A stretch of 64,000 bases of DNA from NCBI RefSeq assembly GCF_000696575.1, contig NZ_JMSQ01000016.1, positions 26,670-90,669 on the forward strand. Direction: 5' to 3'. Under the pieces are notes generated by a model. It saw only the letters and a program-made list of their open reading frames with translations. It searched no databases and was not told the DNA's origin. Within the stretch, counting starts at the first letter, position 1; each line of letters begins with the position of its first letter. This document shows, in pieces, positions 41,182 to 53,726 of this stretch. The position numbers were made by a program, and so were the translations under genes. This DNA comes from Siccibacter colletis (lineage in GTDB: Bacteria; Pseudomonadota; Gammaproteobacteria; Enterobacterales; Enterobacteriaceae).

Positions 41182-41202
41182 AACGTTTCTCTTTAGTTAG
41201 AT

Positions 41203-41230
41203 GATGAAGGCAGGCGCTCCCGCCTTCATC
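41203..41230 (-). other. Hairpin between wzzE and wecB
   Basis: A 9-bp perfect stem (GATGAAGGC / GCCTTCATC) with a ten-base GC-rich loop lies in the only sizeable gap inside the upstream part of the ECA operon. It has no T tract and may attenuate or stabilise the message. Confidence 0.5.
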
Positions 41231-41244
41231 TTAAGACAGCGTTG

Positions 41245-42294
41245 TTACGCAGGTCGCCGGCGAGTCAGCGCTACACCAGCACCAATCAGCGCCCCGACTG
41301 TTCCCCACATAATCATCAGGAAAGCCCGGCGGGGACTGTCGCGTTTAACCGGTTCTTCCGGTGTACGCAGATAACGGTAGGTCTGAAAACGGGGATCGAG
41401 CGTAGGTCCGACGTTGAGCGTCGAAAGCATCGCGCGATTTTGATCGTAATCGATATCGAAAGATGGGCCGACAGCCTGAAGATTTTCCAGACGTGCCTGC
41501 AGCAGCGGACGGCCCAGCATAAAGAGTTCCGAATCCGGCAGTTCTTCCGCAGGGGTGTCAGTCGCGCTACGGGAAATATTTTGCTGCTCGGCGATTTTTA
41601 GCCCCTGCTGGATGCTGTGCACTTTACGATCGTAGATCGCCTTTGCCACCGCCTCCTGGCGTTTAACCTGCGCTTTCATCTGGATAGTACGGGCAGCCCA
41701 GGCACCTTTCAGCTCATCATTAAGATGGTTAGCGGCACGTTCGCTGGCGAATGCGACGTATTGTCGTAGCAGGTTATTAGCGTCAGCGGCAGTTTCTGCA
41801 ATCAGCCTGACGTTGTCATTCATGCTGCGCGTTACGTCACCTGGAGTGAACTGAATATTATCAATCAGCTCATCAAGCAGCGCGGCATCCGCCTTATTGT
41901 TCCCGACTTTGCGTTGTTTGTAGTAATCAGTTTGCGACCAGAAATCGCGGCGAGTGTCCCACGCTGAGAGCTGCATGATGAATTCTTTATACGCTTCATC
42001 CATGACCGAAGGCTGATCGATGGGCGCCAGCTCTGCTTTAACGTCAAGATTGCGCAGGAACTGCTGCTGCGAATAGTAACCGCCCAGCATGTTCACCGTT
42101 GGGCGATCGGTAATTGCAGTTGAACTCCACTCCTGCTTCGCGAGGAAGGTGTAAACGAGCGCAATTAATGCAAACAGCACGGCAACACCTGCTATCCAGA
42201 ACTTTCCTGCCCACAACGTGCGAAACAAGCCTCGAATATCCAGTTCGTTATCTACTGCAGCCGGTTGTGCGCCTGGCAATTGTTGTTTCATCAC
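41245..42294 (-). CDS. wzzE: ECA chain-length regulator
   Basis: WzzE sets the modal length of ECA chains and the size of cyclic ECA. The 349-residue polysaccharide co-polymerase has a membrane segment near residues 32-52, a periplasmic alpha-helical domain, and a C-terminal membrane segment (AFLMIMWGTVGALIGAGVAL). The cytoplasmic N-terminal tail (LPGAQPAAVDN) is the least conserved part. Confidence 0.95.
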   Translation of the reverse strand: MMKQQLPGAQPAAVDNELDIRGLFRTLWAGKFWIAGVAVLFALIALVYTFLAKQEWSSTAITDRPTVNMLGGYYSQQQFLRNLDVKAELAPIDQPSVMDEAYKEFIMQLSAWDTRRDFWSQTDYYKQRKVGNNKADAALLDELIDNIQFTPGDVTRSMNDNVRLIAETAADANNLLRQYVAFASERAANHLNDELKGAWAARTIQMKAQVKRQEAVAKAIYDRKVHSIQQGLKIAEQQNISRSATDTPAEELPDSELFMLGRPLLQARLENLQAVGPSFDIDYDQNRAMLSTLNVGPTLDPRFQTYRYLRTPEEPVKRDSPRRAFLMIMWGTVGALIGAGVALTRRRPA

Positions 42295-42305
42295 TTCCCC
42301 AGGTG

Positions 42306-43409
42306 TTATTTGGTTAAGGTTGGTTTTTTAGTGCTGTTACGGCGCATGCGGCGTTTTACGCGTTTGATGAAACGAGCCACTTTCCACGCACGCTTGATGC
42401 ACCAGCCATACAGCAGAAAAGCTAGCAAGAACAGTGCCAACATTACCCATTCCGGCACAACTCCTGAATATTCTGCCGCCACGCCAATTCCTGCAAGAAT
42501 AGCGGCAGCGAGCGTAATTAACACAAAAGCCTGTCGAGACGTGAATCCGGCTCGCATAATCAAGTGATGGATATGCTGACGGTCAGGGGAGAAGGGGCTC
42601 ATTCCTTTACGCAGACGACGATACATGATGGCGATCATGTCCATCAGCGGAATGGCGATAAGCCATAGCGCCGTGACCGGGCTGATGGGATGCGTTTTAC
42701 CCTGGGTAGTTTCGAGCAGGATCCAGATGACGGTAAAGCCGATGAGCGTACTGCCGGCATCACCCATAAAGACTTTATAGCGCCGCCCGAGCGCGCCGAG
42801 ATTCAGGAGGATATAAGGAAGAATGGCGGCAATCATGGCAAAGCTCCACATTGACAGGCTTTGCTGCCCGTCAAACCAGAGGATCATGCCCATCGCGCCG
42901 AAGGTAACGCAGGAAAGCCCCCCTAACAGGCCATCAATACCATCCACCATGTTGAAAGCGTTGATAGCGGCCCACACGGCAAACAGTGTCAGGAAGTAAC
43001 CGAACGGGCCTAATACCATCTCCCATGGGCCAAGAATATAGCCGAGGCTTTTCAGGTATAGCCCACCCACCGCCATCATGACGACGCCGATCCCGGCCTG
43101 TACCGTTGCGCGAATTTTCACGCTGATGTCGTAGCGATCGTCCAGCGCGCCGACAAGCACCAGCACACCGGCACACATCAGATAAAGTGTGGCGTGGGGA
43201 ATATAGTAGTCGGCAATAGCAAAGGTGAAGCAAATACCGGCAAAAACGGAGATCCCACCGACCAGCGGAATAAGGCCCTGATGACGTTTTCTGAAATTTG
43301 GTTTATCGACTAAACCAATTCTTTTTGCCACTTTACGGGCGAAAAAAAGAAACAGGGTTGTGAACAGAAAGATACCAATTAACTCAGTACCAGCAGTGAG
43401 TAAATTCAC
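42306..43409 (-). CDS. wecA: UDP-GlcNAc:undecaprenyl-P GlcNAc-1-P transferase
   Basis: WecA starts ECA (and many O antigens) by moving GlcNAc-1-P onto undecaprenyl phosphate. The 367-residue MraY-like protein has about eleven membrane helices, the DDRYDIS aspartates near residue 90, the NMVDGIDG motif near 151 and HIHH near 279. The basic C-terminal tail KRVKRRMRRN is cytoplasmic. It is the first gene of the ECA operon; rho lies upstream. Confidence 0.96.
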   Translation of the reverse strand: MNLLTAGTELIGIFLFTTLFLFFARKVAKRIGLVDKPNFRKRHQGLIPLVGGISVFAGICFTFAIADYYIPHATLYLMCAGVLVLVGALDDRYDISVKIRATVQAGIGVVMMAVGGLYLKSLGYILGPWEMVLGPFGYFLTLFAVWAAINAFNMVDGIDGLLGGLSCVTFGAMGMILWFDGQQSLSMWSFAMIAAILPYILLNLGALGRRYKVFMGDAGSTLIGFTVIWILLETTQGKTHPISPVTALWLIAIPLMDMIAIMYRRLRKGMSPFSPDRQHIHHLIMRAGFTSRQAFVLITLAAAILAGIGVAAEYSGVVPEWVMLALFLLAFLLYGWCIKRAWKVARFIKRVKRRMRRNSTKKPTLTK

Positions 43410-43611
43410 AATGCGCGCTCTCTGGAAAAGGTATGTCCCGGTGAAGTATAACTATGAAGCCCTTCTTCCAGAAGGGTCATCATCTCTCATCCATGAACAG
43501 TTTGTTTATCATTCAATCAATTAGAAGTAACAAAAATTCTGTTACCTGGCAGTCCATCGCCATAATGCCGAAACCGTACTGCCTCAGATCTATAGCGTAT
43601 ATTCTAAAACG

Positions 43612-43638
43612 AAAAACGCCACGTCAAAGCGTGGCGTT
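43612..43638 (-). terminator. Intrinsic terminator of rho
   Basis: A 9-bp stem AACGCCACG / CGTGGCGTT with a six-base loop is followed on the minus strand by T5, shortly after the rho stop. Confidence 0.88.
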
Positions 43639-43655
43639 CCCCGAGTTTCTTTATA

Positions 43656-44915
43656 TTACGAGCGTTTCATCATGTCAAAAAACTCGTCGTTGGTCTTGGT
43701 CATGGCCAACTTATTAATAAGGAACTCCATCGCGTCGATTTCACCCATTGGATGAATGATTTTGCGCAGGATCCACATTTTCTGCAGCTCTTCCTGAGTG
43801 GTGAGCAGCTCTTCTTTACGGGTACCGGAACGATTGTAGTCGATAGCCGGGAAGACGCGTTTTTCTGCAATTTTACGCGAGAGGTGCAGCTCCATGTTAC
43901 CGGTGCCTTTGAACTCTTCGTAGATCACTTCGTCCATCTTAGAACCGGTATCAATCAGCGCTGTCGCGATGATGGTCAGGCTACCGCCCTCTTCAACGTT
44001 ACGTGCCGCACCGAAGAAGCGTTTCGGACGATGCAGGGCGTTGGCGTCCACACCACCGGTCAGGACTTTACCGGAGGCCGGTACCACGGTGTTGTAAGCA
44101 CGCGCCAGACGCGTGATGGAGTCGAGCAGAATGATAACGTCTTTTTTGTGCTCAACCAGGCGCTTGGCCTTCTCGATCACCATCTCAGCAACCTGAACGT
44201 GGCGGGAAGCCGGCTCGTCAAAGGTAGACGCGACCACTTCGCCCTTCACCAGACGCTGCATCTCGGTAACTTCTTCCGGACGTTCGTCGATCAGCAACAC
44301 CATCAGCACGCAGTCCGGATGGTTGTAAGCGATGCTCTGCGCGATGTTCTGCAGCAGCATCGTTTTACCCGCTTTTGGCGGCGCGACGATGAGACCACGC
44401 TGACCACGACCGATCGGCGATGCCAGATCCAGAACGCGAGCCGTCAGGTCTTCTGTTGAACCGTTACCACGTTCCATACGCAGACGTGAGTTTGCGTGCA
44501 GCGGGGTTAGGTTTTCGAACAGAATCTTGTTACGCGCGTTCTCAGGTTTGTCGTAGTTAACTTCATTAACTTTCAGCAGCGCAAAATAACGTTCGCCTTC
44601 TTTAGGCGGGCGAATCTTACCGGAGATAGTGTCCCCTGTGCGGAGGTTGAAGCGGCGGATTTGGCTGGGAGAAACGTAGATGTCGTCGGGACCGGCGAGG
44701 TAGGAGCTGTCTGCGGAGCGGAGGAAACCAAATCCATCCTGCAGTATCTCCAGCACACCGTCGCCAAAGATATCTTCGCCACTCTTCGCGTGCTGCTTCA
44801 GGATGGCAAAAATGATGTCCTGTTTGCGCATACGGGCCAGGTTTTCCAGCCCCATATTTTCGCCGAGAGTGATCAGCTCAGAAACCGGCGTATTCTTCAA
44901 TTCGGTAAGATTCAT
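43656..44915 (-). CDS. rho: Transcription termination factor Rho
   Basis: Rho is the hexameric RNA helicase that ends many transcripts. From the ATG at 44915 ([13 protein letters not shown]) it has 419 residues, as in E. coli; 29 more open codons upstream belong to the leader. The RNP1 motif GFGFLR is at 61-66, Walker A PPKAGKTM near 178, and the Q-loop and R-loop regions follow. A leader of some 350 bp upstream fits the known autogenous attenuation. Confidence 0.98.
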   Translation of the reverse strand: MNLTELKNTPVSELITLGENMGLENLARMRKQDIIFAILKQHAKSGEDIFGDGVLEILQDGFGFLRSADSSYLAGPDDIYVSPSQIRRFNLRTGDTISGKIRPPKEGERYFALLKVNEVNYDKPENARNKILFENLTPLHANSRLRMERGNGSTEDLTARVLDLASPIGRGQRGLIVAPPKAGKTMLLQNIAQSIAYNHPDCVLMVLLIDERPEEVTEMQRLVKGEVVASTFDEPASRHVQVAEMVIEKAKRLVEHKKDVIILLDSITRLARAYNTVVPASGKVLTGGVDANALHRPKRFFGAARNVEEGGSLTIIATALIDTGSKMDEVIYEEFKGTGNMELHLSRKIAEKRVFPAIDYNRSGTRKEELLTTQEELQKMWILRKIIHPMGEIDAMEFLINKLAMTKTNDEFFDMMKRS

Positions 44916-45263
44916 AATGGTGGGTTCTTTAACTCGGGGTAAATCTCGAACTAATTCATGTGAATGGTATGGCAGGGTCATCCATGCCTGTTTAACGGTC
45001 ATCTGCTCATGCCTTGCGCTGCCTGGTCATTGGAAAAACGCAGAACTGAAACGACAAAACGGATTGAGTGATGAGCCAGGAATCTTACTTCTGCCTTATC
45101 AGCAGAGGCGCTGATGGTATGACGGTAGAAGTCTCGGCTAAAACAAGATTCAAACTACAAGATATGTTTACAACGAAGTCAAAGTTAAGTTAGCACGACT
45201 GACGCCGGGCGTCCAGCGGTCCCCATAATTTAGGAACGCTGCACGCACCGACGAGAGAATTAC
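44916..45263 (-). promoter_or_regulatory. rho leader with degenerate rhoL-like frame
   Basis: The 348-bp interval to trxA contains sequence corresponding to E. coli rhoL. The frame GSSLNPFCRFSSAFFQ (45077-45030) matches the middle of RhoL as I recall it, but here it runs into TGA and has no ATG, GTG or TTG after the upstream in-frame TAA. The rest of the RhoL coding sequence continues in another frame from an ATG at 45030 (MTRQRKA, then TGA). The region is otherwise without genes. Confidence 0.55.
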
Positions 45264-45593
45264 TTACGCCAGGTTAGCGTCCAGGAACTCTTTCAGCTGG
45301 CCTTTAGACAGCGCACCGACTTTGGTGGCGGCCACTTCACCGTTTTTGAACAGCAGCAGAGTCGGGATACCGCGAATGCCGTATTTCGGCGCGGTGCCTG
45401 GGTTCTGGTCAATGTTCAGCTTGGCAACAGTCAGTTTGCCCTGATATTCATCAGCGATTTCATCCAGAATCGGGGCGATCATTTTGCACGGACCGCACCA
45501 CTCTGCCCAGAAATCAACGAGAATCAACCCATCAGCTTTAAGTACGTCCGTGTCGAAACTGTCGTCAGTCAGGTGAATAATTTTATCGCTCAT
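45264..45593 (-). CDS. trxA: Thioredoxin 1
   Basis: TrxA is the main cytoplasmic dithiol reductant. The 109 residues are nearly identical to E. coli TrxA, with the active site WCGPC at 32-36 and the cis-proline loop GIPTLLLF. The ATG at 45593 has GGAG upstream; four further open codons are ignored. It is divergent from rhlB. Confidence 0.98.
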   Translation of the reverse strand: MSDKIIHLTDDSFDTDVLKADGLILVDFWAEWCGPCKMIAPILDEIADEYQGKLTVAKLNIDQNPGTAPKYGIRGIPTLLLFKNGEVAATKVGALSKGQLKEFLDANLA

Positions 45594-45795
45594 ATTTAAC
45601 TCCACAGGAATAAGCCTGGCTTGTTGGTAAAGATAGAGGCTGGTAACCCGTGCACCATCTCGTTACGCCTGCCGTTCTGGTTAAAACAGCAACACGAAAC
45701 CGCATAATATGGCACAGTCAAACCAACAAAAGGTTGACTTTATTTCAACGGATAAGCTTTCGTAAAGCAATAGTTAGCTGATATTCTACCGCACT

Positions 45796-47064
45796 ATGAG
45801 CAAAACACACTTGACTGAACAGAAGTTTGCCGACTTCGCCCTGCACGCAAAAGTTATCGAAGCCCTTGAAAAGAAAGGCTTCCATAACTGCACGCCCATT
45901 CAAGCACTGGCGCTTCCGCTGACCCTGGCAGGACGTGACGTTGCGGGGCAGGCGCAAACCGGCACCGGCAAAACGATGGCGTTTTTAACGTCAACGTTTC
46001 ATTACTTACTCTCTCACCCGGCGGCCGAAGACCGCAAGGTGAACCAACCGCGCGCCCTGATCATGGCGCCAACCCGCGAGCTGGCCGTTCAGATCCACGC
46101 TGATGCCGAACCGCTGGCCGAGGCAACCGGCCTGAAAATCGGTCTGGCTTATGGCGGCGACGGCTACGATAAGCAGTTGAAAGTGCTGGAAAGCGGCGTC
46201 GATATTCTTATCGGCACCACTGGCCGTCTCATTGATTATACCAAGCAGAACCACATCAACCTTGGCGCAATCCAGGTTGTGGTGCTGGATGAAGCCGACC
46301 GCATGTACGATCTCGGCTTTATTAAAGACATTCGCTGGCTGTTCCGTCGTATGCCGCCGGTTACCCAACGTCTGAACATGCTGTTCTCCGCGACGCTCTC
46401 TTACCGCGTGCGTGAACTGGCGTTTGAACAGATGAACAACGCCGAATACGTGGAAGTCGAACCGGAGCAAAAAACCGGGCACCGTATTAAAGAAGAGCTG
46501 TTCTACCCTTCTAATGAAGAAAAAATGCGCCTGCTGCAGACGCTGATTGAAGAAGAGTGGCCGGACCGCGCGATCGTCTTCGCGAACACTAAGCATCGCT
46601 GTGAAGATATCTGGGGCCACCTGGCAGCTGACGGCCATCGCGTAGGTCTGCTGACCGGCGACGTGGCGCAGAAAAAACGCCTGCGTATCCTGGAAGAATT
46701 CACCCGCGGCGATCTCGATATTCTGGTAGCAACCGACGTAGCCGCACGCGGCCTGCATATCCCGGCAGTAACGCACGTGTTCAACTACGATTTGCCGGAC
46801 GACTGCGAAGACTACGTGCACCGCATTGGCCGTACTGGCCGTGCCGGGGCAAGCGGTCACTCAATCAGCCTCGCCTGCGAAGAGTATGCGCTTAACCTGC
46901 CAGCGATTGAGACTTACATTGGTCACTCAATTCCGGTGAGCAAATACAATCCGGATGCGCTGATGAGCGAGCTACCGCCGCCGAAACGCCTGTCGCGTCC
47001 GCCGCGCTCTGGTAATGGCCCGCGCCGTTCAGGACCGCCACGTAACCGTCGCCGCACAGGTTAA
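45796..47064 (+). CDS. rhlB: DEAD-box RNA helicase RhlB
   Basis: RhlB unwinds RNA for RNase E in the degradosome. The 422-residue protein has the Q motif ([14 protein letters not shown]), Walker A AQTGTGKT at 53-60, DEAD at 165-168, SAT, and HRIGRTGR. A basic Arg/Pro-rich tail after about residue 395 ends in RRRTG. gppA starts eight bases after its stop. Confidence 0.97.
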   Translation: MSKTHLTEQKFADFALHAKVIEALEKKGFHNCTPIQALALPLTLAGRDVAGQAQTGTGKTMAFLTSTFHYLLSHPAAEDRKVNQPRALIMAPTRELAVQIHADAEPLAEATGLKIGLAYGGDGYDKQLKVLESGVDILIGTTGRLIDYTKQNHINLGAIQVVVLDEADRMYDLGFIKDIRWLFRRMPPVTQRLNMLFSATLSYRVRELAFEQMNNAEYVEVEPEQKTGHRIKEELFYPSNEEKMRLLQTLIEEEWPDRAIVFANTKHRCEDIWGHLAADGHRVGLLTGDVAQKKRLRILEEFTRGDLDILVATDVAARGLHIPAVTHVFNYDLPDDCEDYVHRIGRTGRAGASGHSISLACEEYALNLPAIETYIGHSIPVSKYNPDALMSELPPPKRLSRPPRSGNGPRRSGPPRNRRRTG

Positions 47065-47072
47065 AAAACGCT

Positions 47073-48557
47073 ATGCACAGTTCCGCCTCGTTGTACGCCG
47101 CTATTGATCTTGGTTCGAATAGTTTTCATATGCTGGTGGTACGCGAGGTGGCTGGCAGCATCCAGACACTGACTCGCATTAAACGCAAAGTGCGTCTGGC
47201 CGCCGGGCTTGACTGTGAAAACCATCTTTCTCAGGAAGCGATGGAGCGTGGCTGGCAGTGTCTGCGTCTCTTTGCTGAACGTCTTCAGGATATTCCCCCC
47301 GCCCACATTCGTGTCGTCGCCACGGCTACGCTGCGTCTCGCCGTAAATGCCGATGTTTTTCTGGAACAGGCGCAAACCATCCTTGGCTGTCCGGTTCAGG
47401 TCATCAGCGGTGAAGAAGAGGCGCGCCTGATTTATCAGGGCGTCGCCCATACCACCGGTGGTTCCGACAAGCGGCTGGTAGTCGACATCGGCGGAGCCAG
47501 TACCGAGCTGGTAACCGGTAACGGCGCGCAGACCACGGCCCTGTTTAGCCTTTCGATGGGCTGCGTCACCTGGCTGGAGCGCTTCTTTACCGATCGACAT
47601 CTTGCTCAGGAAAACTTTGCCGCTGCTGAGCAAGCAGCGCGTGATGTTATTCGTCCGGTTGCTGACGAGCTGCGTCGCCACGGCTGGGAAGCGTGCGTGG
47701 GTGCGTCAGGAACCGTACAGGCGCTGCAGGAAATCATGATGGCGCAGGGCATGGATGAGCGTATTACGCTTGCCAAGCTACAACAGCTTAAACAGCGCGC
47801 TATTCAGTGTGGGCGTCTGGAAGAGCTGGAGATCGAGGGCTTGACCCTTGAGCGCGCGCTGGTTTTCCCCAGCGGCCTGGCTATTCTCATCGCCATTTTT
47901 ACCGAGCTGGAAATCTCCTGTATGACCCTGGCTGGCGGTGCATTACGTGAAGGGCTGGTCTATGGCATGCTGCACCTGGCGGTAGATCAGGACATTCGTA
48001 CCCGCACCCTGCGTAATGTTCAGCATCGCTTTATGGTCGACACGCAACAGGCAAATCGCGTTGCCCGACTTGCTTCACAATTTGCTGATAGCGTTGAGCA
48101 GCCCTGGGAACTGGACGAATTTAGCTGCGAAATGCTGCAAAACGCCTGCGAACTGCATGAAATGGGCCTGAGCGTTGATTTTAAGCAGGCTCCCGTTCAT
48201 GCCGCCTGGCTGGTGCGTAACCTTGATTTGCCGGGTTTTACGCCCGCGCAGAAAAAGCTGCTGGCAACGCTGCTGCTTAACCAGACCAACACCATCGATA
48301 TTTCATCCCTGCATCAGCAGAATGCGGTGCCGCCGCGCATTGCCGAACGACTCTGCCGCCTGCTGCGTCTGGCGATCCTCTTTTCCAACCGCCGTCGCGA
48401 CGATACGCTGCCGCTAGTGGATCTGAACGCCGACGGCGACACGCTGCACCTGACGCTGCCCGCAGGCTGGATGGCTGCGCACCCGCTGGGTAAAGAGCTG
48501 CTGCTGCAGGAAACTCTGTGGCAGAGCTACGTTCACTGGCAGCTGGACGTCGAATAA
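47073..48557 (+). CDS. gppA: Guanosine pentaphosphate phosphohydrolase
   Basis: GppA converts pppGpp to ppGpp and also degrades polyphosphate. The 494 residues equal E. coli GppA, with the ASKHA-fold motifs [10 protein letters not shown] (near residue 10) and [11 protein letters not shown] (near 139), and a C-terminal HD-like helical domain. The C-terminal third (after about 310) is clearly more diverged than the rest. It forms a pair with rhlB. Confidence 0.95.
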   Translation: MHSSASLYAAIDLGSNSFHMLVVREVAGSIQTLTRIKRKVRLAAGLDCENHLSQEAMERGWQCLRLFAERLQDIPPAHIRVVATATLRLAVNADVFLEQAQTILGCPVQVISGEEEARLIYQGVAHTTGGSDKRLVVDIGGASTELVTGNGAQTTALFSLSMGCVTWLERFFTDRHLAQENFAAAEQAARDVIRPVADELRRHGWEACVGASGTVQALQEIMMAQGMDERITLAKLQQLKQRAIQCGRLEELEIEGLTLERALVFPSGLAILIAIFTELEISCMTLAGGALREGLVYGMLHLAVDQDIRTRTLRNVQHRFMVDTQQANRVARLASQFADSVEQPWELDEFSCEMLQNACELHEMGLSVDFKQAPVHAAWLVRNLDLPGFTPAQKKLLATLLLNQTNTIDISSLHQQNAVPPRIAERLCRLLRLAILFSNRRRDDTLPLVDLNADGDTLHLTLPAGWMAAHPLGKELLLQETLWQSYVHWQLDVE

Positions 48558-48584
48558 AAAACGGCACGCCGTTCTGGCATGCCG
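48556..48584 (-). terminator. Intrinsic terminator of rep
   Basis: On the minus strand CGGCATGCC/GGCGTGCCG pairs fully if one G-U is allowed, with loop AGAAC, and runs into T6. The T tract overlaps the gppA stop codon on the other strand. Confidence 0.75.
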
Positions 48585-48612
48585 CTTATCACTGTTTCAT
48601 TCGTGACTTCGA

Positions 48613-51040
<2,428 letters not shown>

Positions 51041-51041
51041 T

Positions 51042-51072
51042 AAAAAGGCCTTCTCTGAGAGAAGGCCTTTTT
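51042..51072. terminator. Bidirectional terminator after ppiC
   Basis: A 14-bp perfect stem (AAAAAGGCCTTCTC / GAGAAGGCCTTTTT) with a three-base loop lies one base after the ppiC stop. It can end ppiC and transcripts arriving from ilvC. Confidence 0.93.
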
Positions 51073-51078
51073 GATTCT

Positions 51079-51108
51079 GGCGGGTGGCGCTTCGCTTACC
51101 CGGCCTGG
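51079..51108. repeat. REP-like palindrome
   Basis: GCGGGTGGCGCTTCGCTTACCCGG resembles, as pieces, the enterobacterial REP unit (imperfect palindrome with a GGCGCT-CGCTT heart): CGGGT pairs with ACCCG around GGCGCTTCGCTT. It is a single copy between ppiC and ilvC. Confidence 0.65.
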
Positions 51109-51152
51109 GTGGGATTTATAAACACCGCTGCGGGTCAAAAGACGACGGGGAA

Positions 51153-52628
51153 TTATTCCGTAATGGCAATACGCTTCATATCGGTCATATACCCGCGCAG
51201 CTTCTGCCCCACTTTCTCGATCTCATGGCGGCGAATCGCATCGTTCACGTCGCGCAACTGGGCGTTATCCACCGCGCCGCTCTCAATGGCTTTGCCCAGA
51301 TCGCCTGGCTGCAGCGTAGTCATGAACTCTTTCAGCAGCGGTACTGCCGCGTTAGCAAACAGGTAATTACCGTATTCGGCGGTATCGGAAATGACCACGT
51401 TCATCTCGTACAGACGCTTACGGGCAATGGTGTTAGCGATCAGCGGCAGCTCGTGCAGCGATTCGTAGTAAGCGGACTCTTCAATAATACCGGCATCCAC
51501 CATGGTTTCGAACGCCAGCTCAACGCCCGCTTTCACCATCGCGATCATCAGTACGCCTTTATCGAAGTATTCCTGCTCGGTGATTTTGCCGTCATACTGC
51601 GCCGCATTCTCAAACGCCGTCTGGCCGGTCTCTTCACGCCAGGTCAGCAGTTTCTTATCGTCATTCGCCCAGTCCGCCATCATACCGGAGGAGAACTCGC
51701 CGGAGATGATGTCGTCCATGTGCTTCTGGAACAGCGGTGCCATGATGGTTTTCAGCTGTTCGGAAAGTGCATAAGCGCGCAGTTTCGCCGGGTTAGAGAG
51801 GCGGTCCATCATCAGGGTGATACCGCCCTGTTTCAGCGCTTCGGTAATGGTTTCCCAGCCGAACTGGATCAGTTTCTCAGCGTAAGCCGGGTCGGTACCC
51901 TCTTCCACCAGCTTGTCGAAGCAGAGCAGGGAACCCGCCTGCAACATGCCGCACAGAATGGTCTGCTCGCCCATCAGGTCAGATTTTACTTCCGCCACGA
52001 AAGAGGACTCCAGCACGCCGGCACGATGACCACCGGTTGCGGCAGCCCAGGCTTTGGCAATCGCCATGCCTTCGCCTTTCGGATCGTTCTCCGGGTGTAC
52101 GGCGATCAGGGTCGGTACGCCAAAGCCGCGCTTGTACTCTTCGCGCACTTCGGTGCCCGGACACTTCGGTGCCACCATCACAACGGTGATGTCTTTACGG
52201 ATCTGCTCGCCAACTTCAACGATGTTAAAGCCGTGGGAATACCCCAGCGCGGCACCGTCTTTCATCATCGGCTGAACGGCACGAACAACGTCAGAGTGCT
52301 GTTTGTCCGGCGTCAGGTTAACTACCAGGTCCGCCTGGGGGATCAGCTCTTCATAGGTGCCAACTTTGAAGCCGTTGTCGGTCGCTTTACGCCAGGAGGC
52401 GCGTTTCTCGGCGATGGCCTCTGCGCGCAGGGCGTAGGAAACGTCGAGGCCGGAGTCGCGCATGTTGAGACCCTGGTTCAGGCCCTGGGCGCCGCAGCCG
52501 ACGATGACCACTTTTTTGCCTTTGAGATAGCTTGCGCCATCGGCGAATTCGTCGCGGCCCATAAAGCGGCATTTGCCCAGTTGTGCCAGCTGCTGGCGCA
52601 GGTTCAACGTATTAAAGTAGTTAGCCAT
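51153..52628 (-). CDS. ilvC: Ketol-acid reductoisomerase (class II)
   Basis: IlvC isomerises and reduces acetolactate and acetohydroxybutyrate with NADPH and Mg. The 491-residue class II form has an N-terminal Rossmann domain ([15 protein letters not shown] near residue 40) and a duplicated C-terminal knotted domain. It is divergent from ilvY, which activates it in response to substrate. Confidence 0.98.
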   Translation of the reverse strand: MANYFNTLNLRQQLAQLGKCRFMGRDEFADGASYLKGKKVVIVGCGAQGLNQGLNMRDSGLDVSYALRAEAIAEKRASWRKATDNGFKVGTYEELIPQADLVVNLTPDKQHSDVVRAVQPMMKDGAALGYSHGFNIVEVGEQIRKDITVVMVAPKCPGTEVREEYKRGFGVPTLIAVHPENDPKGEGMAIAKAWAAATGGHRAGVLESSFVAEVKSDLMGEQTILCGMLQAGSLLCFDKLVEEGTDPAYAEKLIQFGWETITEALKQGGITLMMDRLSNPAKLRAYALSEQLKTIMAPLFQKHMDDIISGEFSSGMMADWANDDKKLLTWREETGQTAFENAAQYDGKITEQEYFDKGVLMIAMVKAGVELAFETMVDAGIIEESAYYESLHELPLIANTIARKRLYEMNVVISDTAEYGNYLFANAAVPLLKEFMTTLQPGDLGKAIESGAVDNAQLRDVNDAIRRHEIEKVGQKLRGYMTDMKRIAITE

Positions 52629-52720
52629 CGCGTACTCCGGGTGTTGTGTTGTCTTTGTTGTTCGGTTCGTAAGCCCTGTCTGTGCTCACGAGAATGACCC
52701 CATCATAAGACAGGAAACTC

Positions 52721-52767
52721 GTTGCTGAAATTGATATATTAACAACGCAGCATTGCAAAAAACGCAA
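52721..52767. promoter_or_regulatory. IlvY operator region
   Basis: TTGCAAAAAACGCAA (52753-52767) is a TTGC-N7-GCAA LysR-type dyad. A second AT-rich region bounded by GTTG and CAAC (52721-52746) lies toward ilvC. The arrangement agrees with the tandem IlvY operators of E. coli. Confidence 0.65.
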
Positions 52768-52789
52768 CATAAAACCGGAGAACTGCGCC

Positions 52790-53692
52790 GTGGATTTACG
52801 CGATCTGAAAACCTTCTTACATCTGGCAGAGAGCCGCCACTTCGGGCGAAGCGCACGGGCCATGCACGTCAGCCCGTCCACGCTGTCACGCCAGATCCAG
52901 CGGCTGGAAGAAGATCTCGGCCAGACGCTGTTCGTGCGCGATAACCGCACCGTAACGCTGACGGAGGCCGGAGAGCAGCTGCGCCAGTTTGCCCAGCACA
53001 CGCTGCTGCAGTATCAGCAGATGCGTCACACCCTGGGGCAACAAGGCCCCTCGCTGACCGGGGAGCTGCGCCTGTTTTGTTCGGTGACAGCTGCCTACAG
53101 CCACCTGCCACCGATCCTGGACCGTTTTCGCGCCGAACATCCCTCGGTAGAAATTAAGCTGATTACCGGTGATGCCGCCGATGCGGTGGAGAAAGTGGAT
53201 TCCGGCGAAGCCGATCTGGCGATTGCCGGTAAACCGGAGAGCCTGCCGCCGGGCATCGGTTTCGCCATGCTGGAGAATCTCGCCGTGGTATTGATTGCGC
53301 CAGCGCTGCCCTGCCCGGTGCGCCATCAGGTGACCGAACCGTCGCCCGACTGGGCAAAGGTGCCATTTATCCTGCCGGATCAGGGGCCGGTGCGGCGACG
53401 TATCGAACTGTGGTTCCGCCGCCAGAAGCTCAGCAATCCGTCGATCTATGCCACGGTGGGCGGCCACGAAGCGATGGTTTCAATGGTGGCGCTGGGCTGT
53501 GGCGTGGCGCTTATCCCTGAAGTGGTGCTGGAGAACAGCCCGGAGCCGGTGCGCAATCGCGTGATGATTCTGGAGCGCAGCGATGAAAAAACGCCGTTTG
53601 AACTGGGGGTATGCGTGCAGAAAAAGCAGCTGCATGAGCCGATCGTCAGCGCGTTCTGGAAGATAGTGCAGGAACGGAAAGAGAGCGCATAA
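52790..53692 (+). CDS. ilvY: LysR-type activator IlvY
   Basis: IlvY activates ilvC when acetolactate or acetohydroxybutyrate is bound and represses its own gene. The 300-residue protein starts with GTG (MDLRDLKTFLHLAES), after a GGAG. The helix-turn-helix is at about 18-37 (FGRSARAMHVSPSTLSRQIQ), followed by a two-lobe effector domain with conserved GPVRRRIELWFRRQK. Confidence 0.97.
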   Translation: MDLRDLKTFLHLAESRHFGRSARAMHVSPSTLSRQIQRLEEDLGQTLFVRDNRTVTLTEAGEQLRQFAQHTLLQYQQMRHTLGQQGPSLTGELRLFCSVTAAYSHLPPILDRFRAEHPSVEIKLITGDAADAVEKVDSGEADLAIAGKPESLPPGIGFAMLENLAVVLIAPALPCPVRHQVTEPSPDWAKVPFILPDQGPVRRRIELWFRRQKLSNPSIYATVGGHEAMVSMVALGCGVALIPEVVLENSPEPVRNRVMILERSDEKTPFELGVCVQKKQLHEPIVSAFWKIVQERKESA

Positions 53693-53717
53693 CAAAAAGG
53701 GCTTGCGCCCTTTTTGT
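53692..53717. terminator. Bidirectional terminator between ilvY and ilvA
   Basis: An 11-bp stem (ACAAAAAGGGC / GCCCTTTTTGT) with loop TTGC is flanked by A and T tracts and separates converging ilvY and ilvA. Confidence 0.92.
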
Positions 53718-53726
53718 CTTTGCCAG

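Noticed and set aside
40081..41196. 371-codon plus-strand ORF covering all of wecB in antisense
   Set aside because: Composition is that of a shadow frame opposite a GC-rich gene (rich in H, Q, R), with no domain or ribosome site, while wecB has complete family motifs.
51084..52697. 537-codon plus-strand ORF opposite ilvC
   Set aside because: Antisense shadow: H/Q/R/V-rich, no recognisable fold, and it spans the terminator and REP region before ilvC.
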